NCBI GenBank assembly: GCA_005881025.1
Contig: VBFO01000044.1
Location: forward strand, 29,716-81,360
DNA from: Chloroflexota bacterium
GTDB taxonomy: Bacteria; Chloroflexota; Dormibacteria; Dormibacterales; Dormibacteraceae
Reading direction: 5' to 3'
DNA length: 51,645 nucleotides
Positions 31,786 through 40,067 of the stretch are shown here, one piece after another (position 1 is the first letter of the stretch; the number at the start of each line of letters is the position of its first letter). Position numbers and translations under genes: made by a program. The notes beneath the pieces are model-generated. The model was given only the letters and a program-made list of their open reading frames with translations, ran no database searches and had not been told where the DNA came from.

Positions 31786-32877
31786 ATGAGACTCATCAGG
31801 ATCGTCGCTTTGGCCCTCGCCGTTGCGTTCTCCGTCACTGCGTGCGGCAGCACCTCCACTGGCACCGGAAGCAACAAGCTGAAGGTCGCGTTCATCTGGG
31901 TCGACCCCGTCAACGGATCGGGGTGGACCCTGCAGTGGGACCGCGCCCGGCAGGCGCTCGAAACGCAGCTCGGCGTGCAGACGACAGCCGTCGGCCCGAT
32001 CGCCGAGAGCGCCGATGTGATCCCGGTCTACGAGGACCTGATCCGCAAAGGCAACAAGATGATCTTCGCGACCGCGTTCGGCTACCAGCCGTTCACGACT
32101 CAGGAGGCCAAGAAGCACCCTGATGTGAAGTTCATCGGCATCGGGCCAAACACGCAGGCGCATCTCGACAACGTCTCGACCGTCTACGGAAACCTTTGGG
32201 AGGCGCGCTTCGCCACCGGCGTCGCCGCGGGCCTCGCCACGAAGACCAACAAGATCGGCTTTGTCGCCGCGCACACGATTCCGTCGGTAGTCGCCGGCAT
32301 CAACGGCTTCGCGCTGGGCGTGCAGTCTGTCAATCCAAAGGCGATCGTCAAGGTCACCGTCACCAACACCTGGTACGACCCTCCGACGGAGACGACGGCA
32401 GCTAACTCCCTGATCCAGGCCGGCGCGGACGTGACCGCCCAGCACGAGGACTCGACCGCGACGCTGCTTGCGTCGGCGGCCGCGCACATCTTCAGCATCG
32501 GATCAGAAGCCGACACGCATGACGTCTCCCCCACCGCCTACCTGACCGGCACCTACTACGACTGGAGCAAGTACGCCCTCGACCAGGTGACCGCGCTCCA
32601 GAATGGCTCCTGGAAGGCGGACGACTACTCCGGCGACCTCGAGTCCGGCCTGATCGCGGTCGGTCCGGTCAACTCAGCCGTCTCCGCCGACACCCAGGCC
32701 AAGGTTGCGCAGGCGATCGCCGATCTCAAGAGCGGCAAGATCAAGGTGTTCGCCGGGCCGATCTACGACAACGCCGGCAAGCTCCAGATCCCGTCTGGCA
32801 CCACCTGGACGGTCGGTGACATTTACACGAAGAGCACGTTCTTCGTGAAGGGAGTGGACGGCAAGGTCAGCCAGTAG
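31786..32877 (+). CDS. BMP-family ABC transporter substrate-binding lipoprotein
   Basis: 363 residues from the ATG at 31786; GGAGGGAGG (31768-31776) sits at the right distance. Lipoprotein signal MRLIRIVALALAVAFSVTAC with Cys20. The body (VAFIWVDPVNGSGWTLQWDR, MIFATAFGYQPF, DVKFIGIG, YGNLWEARFATGVAAGL) is the PnrA/Med basic membrane protein family, whose characterised members bind nucleosides or purines. Followed by ATPase and two permeases, then amidase and cyclase genes. A purine-derived ligand is inferred from the neighbourhood. Confidence 0.9.
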   Translation: MRLIRIVALALAVAFSVTACGSTSTGTGSNKLKVAFIWVDPVNGSGWTLQWDRARQALETQLGVQTTAVGPIAESADVIPVYEDLIRKGNKMIFATAFGYQPFTTQEAKKHPDVKFIGIGPNTQAHLDNVSTVYGNLWEARFATGVAAGLATKTNKIGFVAAHTIPSVVAGINGFALGVQSVNPKAIVKVTVTNTWYDPPTETTAANSLIQAGADVTAQHEDSTATLLASAAAHIFSIGSEADTHDVSPTAYLTGTYYDWSKYALDQVTALQNGSWKADDYSGDLESGLIAVGPVNSAVSADTQAKVAQAIADLKSGKIKVFAGPIYDNAGKLQIPSGTTWTVGDIYTKSTFFVKGVDGKVSQ

Positions 32878-32891
32878 CACCGAGCCAGAAT

Positions 32892-34412
32892 GTGGGGCTG
32901 ACTAATCAACACAACATGGGGGCGGCTTCGGATCCCGGGGCCGCCTCCGACGCAGCGCGTGGGGTGCTGGAGGCGAGGGGGATCACCAAGTCGTTTGGCG
33001 ACCGCCTCGCCAACGACCACGTCGACCTCACCGTTCATCGTGGTGAGATCCGCGCGCTCCTCGGCGAAAACGGAGCCGGCAAGACCACGCTCATCTCGGT
33101 CCTTTGCGGCCAGTACCAGCCCGACGGAGGCCTGGTCACCGTGCACGGTCGGACGCTGACGCTGGGCTCGCCCCGTGCCGCGCTGCAGGCGGGCATAGGC
33201 GTCGTGCATCAGGACTTCCGCCTGGTGCCCCGCTTCACCGTCACCGAGAACGTCGTTCTTGGCACCAAGGCCTGGGGCGGGCCCAAGGACGAAGACACGG
33301 TCGCTGCCCAGGCGTCGGCGGCAGGCTTTCGGCTCGACCCGCGAGCTCCCGCCTGGGCGCTCAGTGTCGGCGAGCTCCAGCAGCTCGCGATCCTGAAGCT
33401 GTTGTTCCGCGGGCTCGAGATCCTGATCCTCGACGAGCCGACAGCGGTGCTGAGCCCGCCACAGGCGGCCGAGCTCTTCAAGTCGATGCGAACGCTGGCC
33501 GCCGCCGGCAAATCAATCATCTTCATCACCCACCGGCTGCGCGAGGTGGGCGCGGTGGCGAGCGAGGTGACCATCCTGCGGCAGGGCAAAGTGGTCGCCG
33601 ACCGCGCTGTCGCCGGGCTCGACGCTCAGCAGATGAGCGTGCTGATGATCGGCTCCAGCGACGCGGGCGGCAGGGTCGAGACCAGGCCAGGCGCTGCCGG
33701 CGACGTGGTGCTGAGGCTGGAAGCGGTCACCGTCGAGGGCAGGTCTGTGAGAGCGCTTGACGACATGCACCTCGAGGTTCGCAGGGGTGAGATCGTGGGT
33801 GTGGCCGGCATCAGCGGCAACGGTCAGACGGCGCTGGCCGAGGTCGCGGCGGGAATCATCCGGCCGGTGTCGGGGCGGCGGGAAAGCGCGGCGGCGGCGG
33901 TGGCCTACATCCCGGAGGACAGGCTCAACCGAGGCCTGGTCGGAGCGATGTCGGTAACCGACAATCTGGCCCTGCGTCGGTACACGTCCAGGGCGATGAG
34001 CCACCCGCTATGGATCTGGACCGACCGCATGACCGCGCTGGCGCGGCGGCTGATCGACGCCTTCAACATTCCGGTCCGAAAGCCCAGCACTCGTGTCGCG
34101 GACCTCTCCGGCGGCGGGTTGCAGCGTGTCCTGCTCGCGCGAGAGCTGTCCGAGCAGCCGGACCTGATCATCGCCGCCCAGCCGACGCGTGGCCTGGACG
34201 TCGCTTCGGCAGCCATGGTGCGTGAGCAGCTCGTCCGGCACCGGGATCGTGGAGCTGGCGTGATGCTGATCAGCGAGGACCTGGACGAGGTGCTCGAGCT
34301 CTCGGACCGCGTTTTGGTCCTTTTCAAGGGCGCAGTCGTGGGAGAGTACTCGCGCGGCAAGCTCAACCGGGCCGAGATCGGGCTACGCATGGGCGGCGAG
34401 GGTGCGGCCTGA
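32892..34412 (+). CDS. ABC transporter ATPase with two nucleotide-binding domains (nucleoside/sugar type)
   Basis: 506 residues from the GTG at 32892; an ATG at 32916 is an equally good start. Domain 1: Walker A GENGAGKTTLISVLCG, signature LSVGELQQLAIL, Walker B LEILILDEPTAVLSP. Domain 2 has the degenerate Walker A GISGNGQTALAEVAAG and signature LSGGGLQRVLLARELSEQPD, then QPTRGLDV. This Lys-to-Gln pattern is normal for the second half of RbsA/NupO-type ATPases. It works with the two permeases that follow at 0 and -1 base spacing. Confidence 0.93.
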   Translation: MGLTNQHNMGAASDPGAASDAARGVLEARGITKSFGDRLANDHVDLTVHRGEIRALLGENGAGKTTLISVLCGQYQPDGGLVTVHGRTLTLGSPRAALQAGIGVVHQDFRLVPRFTVTENVVLGTKAWGGPKDEDTVAAQASAAGFRLDPRAPAWALSVGELQQLAILKLLFRGLEILILDEPTAVLSPPQAAELFKSMRTLAAAGKSIIFITHRLREVGAVASEVTILRQGKVVADRAVAGLDAQQMSVLMIGSSDAGGRVETRPGAAGDVVLRLEAVTVEGRSVRALDDMHLEVRRGEIVGVAGISGNGQTALAEVAAGIIRPVSGRRESAAAAVAYIPEDRLNRGLVGAMSVTDNLALRRYTSRAMSHPLWIWTDRMTALARRLIDAFNIPVRKPSTRVADLSGGGLQRVLLARELSEQPDLIIAAQPTRGLDVASAAMVREQLVRHRDRGAGVMLISEDLDEVLELSDRVLVLFKGAVVGEYSRGKLNRAEIGLRMGGEGAA

Positions 34413-35510
34413 ATGGCCTTCTCGATCCGGCTCGAGCGCCGGCTGAATGCGCCGATGGCGATGCGGATCGCGGTGCCTGTGGCCGCGGTCGCCGGCGGGT
34501 TGTTGGCCGGGGGGGTCGTGATGGCGCTCGGCGGGCACGACCCGATCGACGCGTACGGCTCGATATGGGAAGGCTCCCTCGGTTCGAGCGACGGCTTTCA
34601 GAGCACCCTCATCAAAGCCTGTCCCCTCGTGCTCACAGGGCTGGCAGTCGCAACCGCGCTTCGCGTCGGGCTCTGGAACATCGGTGGCGAGGGCCAGCTC
34701 ATCGTCGGCGCCACCGCCGCCACCGGCGTCGGACTCTACGCGGCTTCGCTGCCGGGGCCGCTGCTGCTGCCGGCGATGATCCTGTCCGGCTGCGCGGCCG
34801 GGGCGGTGTGGGCGGCGATCGCCGCCGTCCCGCGGGCGCTGATCGGACTCAACGAGATCATCGTCACCCTGTTCATGAATTACATCGCCATCCTGCTGAT
34901 GGACCACCTGATATTCGGTCCGTGGGGCGACCCGAAGGCTTTCGGATTCGCGTACTCGAGACCATTGCCGGATGCCGCCGTCCTGCCGCTGCTGCCCGGC
35001 ACCTACGTCCACGTCGGGATCGTGATCGCGCTGCTGGTGGCGGTCACGGCGTGGTGGTTGATGGAGCGGACGCCGTGGGGCTTCTCGGTGCGGGTGTCGG
35101 GAGGTAATCCCCGGACCGCTGAGTACCTTGGGCTGCGCATCAGCCGCCGGATGATCATCGTGCTCGCCCTTTCGGGCGCAATCGCGGGCCTGGCCGGGGC
35201 GATCGAGCTCACCGGCGTCACCAACCGCCTGCAGGATGGGATCTCGGTCAACTACGGCTACTCAGGGGTGCTGATCGCGTTCCTGGCGCGGGGCCGGCTG
35301 CTGGGGGTGGTGCTGGCCGCGTTTCTGTTCGCCACCCTGGTGGTCGGCAGCTACGCGCTGCAGACGACCGGCGTCGCCCAGCCCATCGCCACGATCATCC
35401 AGGCGCTCATCATCGTGTTCCTTCTCGCCGGCGATGCCGCGCTTGCATTCCGACTGCGGATCACGCGCACGAGGCCCCTGCTGGAGCCGGCGCAGGCGGG
35501 TGCCGGCTGA
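34413..35510 (+). CDS. ABC permease, nucleoside/BMP-linked type (first)
   Basis: 365 residues, about nine or ten membrane segments. TALRVGLWNIGGEGQLIVGA and the LNEIIVTLFMNYIAILL block are standard for the permease partner of BMP-type importers (NupP/YufP relatives). The segment GGNPRTAEYLGLRISRRMII is the ATPase-coupling loop. ATG immediately follows the ATPase stop; the end overlaps the next start as TGATG. Confidence 0.92.
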   Translation: MAFSIRLERRLNAPMAMRIAVPVAAVAGGLLAGGVVMALGGHDPIDAYGSIWEGSLGSSDGFQSTLIKACPLVLTGLAVATALRVGLWNIGGEGQLIVGATAATGVGLYAASLPGPLLLPAMILSGCAAGAVWAAIAAVPRALIGLNEIIVTLFMNYIAILLMDHLIFGPWGDPKAFGFAYSRPLPDAAVLPLLPGTYVHVGIVIALLVAVTAWWLMERTPWGFSVRVSGGNPRTAEYLGLRISRRMIIVLALSGAIAGLAGAIELTGVTNRLQDGISVNYGYSGVLIAFLARGRLLGVVLAAFLFATLVVGSYALQTTGVAQPIATIIQALIIVFLLAGDAALAFRLRITRTRPLLEPAQAGAG

Positions 35511-36436
35511 TGAGCTTCTGGTTGAACTCGCTGAGCGTGGGCATCGTGCTGGGAACACCTCTCGCCTACGCCGCGCTAGGCGAGTTGATCGCCGAGCGTG
35601 CCGGGGTCATGAACCTAGGAGTCGAGGGGATGATGCTGATGGGGGCTGTGGTCGGATTCATCGTCACGCTGGGCACGCACAACGCGGTTGCCGGCTTCGC
35701 GGCGGCGATCGCCGCCGGTGCCGCGCTCGCCTCAGTGCACGCGGTGATGACGGTGGGCCTGCGCGTGAATCAAATCGTGATGGGCCTCACGCTGACCATC
35801 CTCGGCGCTGGCTTGTCGGCGTACATCGGCACCGGGTACGCAGGGCGCAGACCGGGGGCAGGCGTCAGCGCGATCGCGATTCCGGTCCTCTCCCAGATTC
35901 CGCTGCTTGGCAGCGTGCTCTTCAACCACGACGTCTTCGTGTACGCGGTGCCGTTCGTCGCGCTTGGAATCTGGCTGCTGCTGTACCGCAGCCGGTTCGG
36001 CCTCTGGCTGCGGGCAGCCGGCGAGCAGCCAGGTGCGGCTGATGCATCTGGCGTCCCAGTGTTTCTGATCCGGTACCTGGCCGTGATCGCCGGCGGCGGA
36101 TTCGCCGGACTCGCCGGCGCCTACTTCTCGGTCGTGTACACGCAGACCTGGGCGGAGGGCATGACCAGCGGCCGCGGGTGGATCGCGATCGCACTGGTGA
36201 TCTTCGGGACGTGGGATCCGATAGTGGTCCTGCTAGGCGCCCTGCTGTTCGGATTCGTCGACGGTTTGAACTTCCAGCTCCAGAGCGTCGGCGTGCCTGT
36301 TTCTACGCACCTGCTCGCGATGATGCCGTACGTCTTCACGCTGATCGTGCTGGTTTTCGCATGGACCCGACTGCGCCATCGCCGTGTCGGCATGCCGGAG
36401 GCGCTGGGGGTTCCTTATGAGCGCGAAGCCCGTTGA
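35510..36436 (+). CDS. ABC permease, nucleoside/BMP-linked type (second)
   Basis: 308 residues, about eight membrane segments. GTPLAYAALGELIAERAGVM followed by NLGVEGMMLMGA is the hallmark of the second permease (NupQ/YufQ relatives). The loop LRAAGEQPGAADASGVPVFL couples to the ATPase. Completes a four-gene importer transcribed with the nitrilase, XRE-cupin and cyclase genes. Confidence 0.92.
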   Translation: MSFWLNSLSVGIVLGTPLAYAALGELIAERAGVMNLGVEGMMLMGAVVGFIVTLGTHNAVAGFAAAIAAGAALASVHAVMTVGLRVNQIVMGLTLTILGAGLSAYIGTGYAGRRPGAGVSAIAIPVLSQIPLLGSVLFNHDVFVYAVPFVALGIWLLLYRSRFGLWLRAAGEQPGAADASGVPVFLIRYLAVIAGGGFAGLAGAYFSVVYTQTWAEGMTSGRGWIAIALVIFGTWDPIVVLLGALLFGFVDGLNFQLQSVGVPVSTHLLAMMPYVFTLIVLVFAWTRLRHRRVGMPEALGVPYEREAR

Positions 36437-36452
36437 CCCGGAGGAGGACGAG

Positions 36453-37382
36453 ATGACCCAGATCAGGCTTGGAGTGGCGCAGCCTCGCACGTGGTATGGG
36501 GCAGAAGAGAGACGAAACCTCGACGAGGCGGTCGACCTCATCCGGCAGGCGGGGGCGATCAACTGCGATCTGCTGTTGTTCCCGGAGAACTTCCCCGGTC
36601 CATATCGCGAGCGCGGCCGCTTCGACGCCATCGGCCCACTTTCAGCCGCGGCCAGGGAAAACAAGGTCGCGGTCGTCGCCGGCACATCAGAGGAGACCGA
36701 GCCGGGCAGCAACCGATTTCACATCATCGCGGCGGTGATCGGGGCCGATGGGGATGTGAAAGGCAAGTACCACCGCACGCATCCGGCCGGTCCCTACATC
36801 TACCCGAAGGGAGACCTGTGGGACTTCGAGTACAAGGAGGCCGACGAGTTCCCGGTCTTCGACATGGGCTGGGGCAAGCTTGCAATGCTCGTCTGCAGCG
36901 AGGTGTTCGTGCCCGAGATCGCTCGCATCCTCGCGCTCAAGGGCGCAGAGGTGTGCCTGATGCACGCCGGGCTTCTGATCGACGAGCTCGGCTACACCGA
37001 CAACTGGCGCACGTTGGTGCGGGCCCGCGCGATCGAAAACCTCATGTACACAGCCACGACGGTTCACCTCTTCCCGGAAGAGTTCGGGCGCAAGTACCGG
37101 CAGGCGGAGCTGCGGCTGCCGCCCACCGGCTCCCATCTCACAGCGGGCATCGCCATGATCGCTTCGCCCGAGCGGGTGCTCTGCGAAAGCCACGAGCCCG
37201 GAGTGCTCAGCGCGGTGCTGGACCTGGACCGAATTCGGTGGCTGCGTGAAACCGACGAGGAGCTGATCGTCCCCGCCCCCTACCGGACCATTCCCGGCGT
37301 TCTGAAGTGGCGGCGGCCAGAACTCTACGGACTGCTCACCGCGCAACCCGCGGCAACGAGCGGCCGTCGAGAAAAGCGCTGA
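36453..37382 (+). CDS. Nitrilase-superfamily carbon-nitrogen hydrolase
   Basis: 309 residues from the ATG at 36453, chosen for GGAGGAGG at 36440-36447; an in-frame ATG at 36417 would overlap the permease. The catalytic triad is visible as Glu45 (LLFPENFPGP), Lys105 (GKYHRTHPAG) and Cys148 (MLVCSEVFVPE). The superfamily hydrolyses amides, carbamoyl-amines (beta-ureidopropionase, N-carbamoylases) and nitriles. Position behind a BMP importer and beside allantoin genes suggests a ureido or amide substrate, perhaps the missing late step of purine breakdown. That is inference. Confidence 0.88.
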   Translation: MTQIRLGVAQPRTWYGAEERRNLDEAVDLIRQAGAINCDLLLFPENFPGPYRERGRFDAIGPLSAAARENKVAVVAGTSEETEPGSNRFHIIAAVIGADGDVKGKYHRTHPAGPYIYPKGDLWDFEYKEADEFPVFDMGWGKLAMLVCSEVFVPEIARILALKGAEVCLMHAGLLIDELGYTDNWRTLVRARAIENLMYTATTVHLFPEEFGRKYRQAELRLPPTGSHLTAGIAMIASPERVLCESHEPGVLSAVLDLDRIRWLRETDEELIVPAPYRTIPGVLKWRRPELYGLLTAQPAATSGRREKR

Positions 37383-37984
37383 TGGGACGCAACGGCTCGC
37401 GCTCGACGCCGGAGCACATCTCGGGCCGGCTCGGCGAGCGGGTGCTCGCCATCCGCAAGCAGCGCGGATTCATGCTGCGCGAGGTGTCGGAGCGCACCGG
37501 GGTGAGCATCGCGATGCTGAGCATGATCGAGCGAGGGCACAGCAATCCTTCGATCGGCACCCTGCATGCCCTCGCCGATGCTTTCGGCGTCCGGATGTCG
37601 GAGCTGCTCCACTCGGTTGAGCCGCCTGACAGCCACTCCATCGTCCGCCGGTCCGAGAACCAGGAGGTGATCCGGGCAGCCTCCGGCGTGGAGCGCAGGA
37701 TCATGATCGACGACCCTTCGCGAGGCTACGAGCTGGCCGAAAACCGGTATGAGCCCGGCACGGCAAGCAACCGGGCGCCGCTTCATCACCAGGGCTACGA
37801 GTTCGGCCTCGTGATCGAGGGACAGCTCGAGGTCACGGTGGGCGGTCGCGTTCATGTCGCGCGCACCGGTGACGCCATACAGCTCGACTCGAGCCAACCC
37901 CACCGCTTTCGCAATCCCGGTCCCCACGCCACGCGAACGCTGTGGGTCAACATCAGTCACTCAGAGGGGGGCGGCAAGGGATGA
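37382..37984 (+). CDS. XRE-family regulator with C-terminal cupin
   Basis: 200 residues. A helix-turn-helix (LREVSERTGVSIAMLSMIER, about residues 32-51) is followed by a cupin barrel (RAPLHHQGYEFGLVIEGQLE, VARTGDAIQLDSSQPHRF). This two-domain type often controls catabolic or polyamine genes by binding a small ligand in the cupin. Start overlaps the nitrilase stop as TGATG and its stop overlaps the cyclase start as ATGA. Being inside the operon it probably senses a pathway compound and controls this unit. Confidence 0.92.
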   Translation: MGRNGSRSTPEHISGRLGERVLAIRKQRGFMLREVSERTGVSIAMLSMIERGHSNPSIGTLHALADAFGVRMSELLHSVEPPDSHSIVRRSENQEVIRAASGVERRIMIDDPSRGYELAENRYEPGTASNRAPLHHQGYEFGLVIEGQLEVTVGGRVHVARTGDAIQLDSSQPHRFRNPGPHATRTLWVNISHSEGGGKG

Positions 37985-38733
37985 AGCTGGTCGATCTGAC
38001 TCACATCTTCTCGATCCACACACCCGGGTGGGTCGGCTACCCGTCTCCGAAACTCAGCTACTTCCAGCGCCACGCCACCAACGGCATCGTCTCTCAGTAT
38101 CTGGAGACGCCGCTTCACGCCGGGACGCATTTCGATGGCGAGATGCACATCGTCTCGGGCGGCAAGGACATGGCCTCTGTCCCGCTGACCACGCTCTGCC
38201 GAGAAGGCGTGATCGTCGACCTCTCCGATGAGATGGACGACTGGTCCGTGATCAAGCCGAAGCAGGTGACCGACCGCATGGAGGTAAGGCAGGGCGACAT
38301 CGTCGTCTTCCACACCGGCTGGCACCGCTTCTACAACGGCCGGCCCGAGGAGGATGAGGAGCGCTACTTCCTTCGCCACCCCGGCGGCGACCGCTCGCTG
38401 GCGGAGTGGATCGTCGAGATGAAGCTGGCCTGGACCGCGGTGGACTGCGGCTCAGGCGACCATCCGATGAACACCACCATCCGCACCAAGCGGCCCGACG
38501 CCACCCGCGAGTACGAGAAGCGGATGGGCACGAAGGTGAACGATGTCTGGCCGGAGGATGACCTGTTCGTGATGCACAGGGTCCCTTTCCGGGCCGGCAT
38601 CACTCACGTCGAGAACCTCGGAGGCGATGTGGAACAGGCGCTGAACAAACGCTGCCTGATCGGCGCGTTTCCGATCCCCATCGAGGGCGGCGAGGCCTCC
38701 CCCTGCCGGATCGTCGCGTTCCTGGACGACTAG
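37981..38733 (+). CDS. Cyclase-family metal-dependent hydrolase (kynurenine-formamidase-like fold)
   Basis: 250 residues. MKLVDLTHIFSIHTPGW at the start and the metal motif HAGTHFDGEMH (H-x-G-T-H-x-D) near residue 46 mark the cyclase/KynB/isatin-hydrolase family, which opens or forms amide bonds with divalent metal. Later blocks include GDIVVFHTGWHRFY and AVDCGSGDHPMNTTIR. Known reactions include N-formylkynurenine and isatin hydrolysis; the substrate here is unknown. Start overlaps the regulator as ATGA; the stop shares CTAG with the convergent deaminase. Confidence 0.88.
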   Translation: MKLVDLTHIFSIHTPGWVGYPSPKLSYFQRHATNGIVSQYLETPLHAGTHFDGEMHIVSGGKDMASVPLTTLCREGVIVDLSDEMDDWSVIKPKQVTDRMEVRQGDIVVFHTGWHRFYNGRPEEDEERYFLRHPGGDRSLAEWIVEMKLAWTAVDCGSGDHPMNTTIRTKRPDATREYEKRMGTKVNDVWPEDDLFVMHRVPFRAGITHVENLGGDVEQALNKRCLIGAFPIPIEGGEASPCRIVAFLDD

Positions 38734-40010
38734 GGCGCGGGCGGCTTCAGAAAGTCGACAGCCTCCTCGCGGCCGTCCCACACGACTGTCGTCTGAGCGG
38801 GCTCGGTGCGCGCCACCACCTTGCCCGCGCGGATCACCAGCTTGCGCGGCGAAACCAGCCGGATCGCGTCCATCTCGGTCGGCGCCGCGTAGGCGACCAG
38901 GTCGGCCCGGCAGCCCGGCTCGAGGCCGTAGCCCTCGAGCCCCAAAGCGCCGGCGGGGTTGCGCGTGATCATGTCGATCAGCGTCTGAAGCTCGCCGTGG
39001 CCTGACATCTGGCCGTAATGGGCGAGCACGAACGCCGCCTGCAGCGGATCGCCGTAGCCAAGCGGATACCACGGGTCCATCACCGAGTCGTGGCCGACGC
39101 ACACGTTCACACCCGCGGACAGGAGCTCCTTCACACGCGTGTGCCCGCGACGGATTGGATAGCTGTCGAAGCGCCCCTGCAGGGTTGAGTTGTCGAGCGG
39201 GTTGGTGACCATGTGCATGTTCGCCCGCTTGAGGTTGTTGATCAGCCGGTAGGCGTAGGCGTTGTTGTATGAGTGCATTGCCGTCGTGTGGCTGGCGGTG
39301 ACGCGACCGCCCATCCCGAGTCGGATGGTCTCGGCCGCCATCACCTCGACGAAGCGCGAGTGCTCGTCGTCTGTCTCGTCGCAGTGGATGTCCACGCGAA
39401 GGCCCTTTTCGGCCGCCAGCGCCATGGCGAACTTGACGGAGCGCTCGCCGTACTCTCGCGTCAGCTCGAAGTGTGGGATCGCGCCGACGACGTCGACGCC
39501 CATGTCGATGGCGCGCTTCATCAGCTCCTCGCCCCCGTCGAAGGACATGATCCCCTGCTGGGGAAACGCCACCAGCTGGAGCGTCATCTGATCGCCGATC
39601 TCCTGGCGCAGCTCGAGCAGGGCTCGCACCGCGCGCAGCTCTGGATCGCAGACGTCGACGTGGCTGCGCACGAACTGGACCCCATTCGCCAGCTGCCAGC
39701 GGAGAACGGTGCCCACCCGCCGTTTCACGTCGTCGACGGTGAGCTGCTTGACGCGGTCGGCCCAGATGGCGATGCCCTCGAAGAGAGACCCGCTCTCGTT
39801 CTGGCGCGGCTCGCCCACCGTCAGCACGGCGTCGAGGTGGATGTGCGGCTCGACCAGGGCGGGCGTAACGAGTGAGCCGTCGAGGTCGACCACCTGGCTG
39901 GCCTCGGGCTCAGGGGCGGCGATGACACCGTCGCGGACGCCGATGTCCTGGAGATCGGCCCGCCCGGGCAGGCGCGCCCGCCGGAGCAGCAAATCCAACA
40001 TCGACGACAT
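38730..40010 (-). CDS. Cytosine-deaminase-like amidohydrolase (CodA family)
   Basis: 426 residues from the ATG at 40010; another ATG at 40001 is possible. Metal and catalytic motifs follow CodA: VEPHIHLDAV (HxH), IHCDETDDEHSRF (His and catalytic Glu), ASHTTAMHSY and VGHDSVMDPWYPLG (Asp). Members deaminate cytosine, isoguanine, creatinine or related rings. Divergent from an NCS1 permease, a pairing also seen for codBA-type systems, so a permease-fed deaminase is likely. In this locus isoguanine or another oxidised purine is as plausible as cytosine. Confidence 0.88.
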   Translation of the reverse strand: MSSMLDLLLRRARLPGRADLQDIGVRDGVIAAPEPEASQVVDLDGSLVTPALVEPHIHLDAVLTVGEPRQNESGSLFEGIAIWADRVKQLTVDDVKRRVGTVLRWQLANGVQFVRSHVDVCDPELRAVRALLELRQEIGDQMTLQLVAFPQQGIMSFDGGEELMKRAIDMGVDVVGAIPHFELTREYGERSVKFAMALAAEKGLRVDIHCDETDDEHSRFVEVMAAETIRLGMGGRVTASHTTAMHSYNNAYAYRLINNLKRANMHMVTNPLDNSTLQGRFDSYPIRRGHTRVKELLSAGVNVCVGHDSVMDPWYPLGYGDPLQAAFVLAHYGQMSGHGELQTLIDMITRNPAGALGLEGYGLEPGCRADLVAYAAPTEMDAIRLVSPRKLVIRAGKVVARTEPAQTTVVWDGREEAVDFLKPPAP

Positions 40011-40067
40011 CCTATCCGGCCTTAAACTTCGCTCGTCCGAACCGGCGCTCACTCAAGGGGGATCCGT

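Noticed and set aside
32892-34412. Second ABC domain as a broken ATPase
   Set aside because: The Gln in place of Lys in the second Walker A (GISGNGQT) is normal for this two-domain transporter family.
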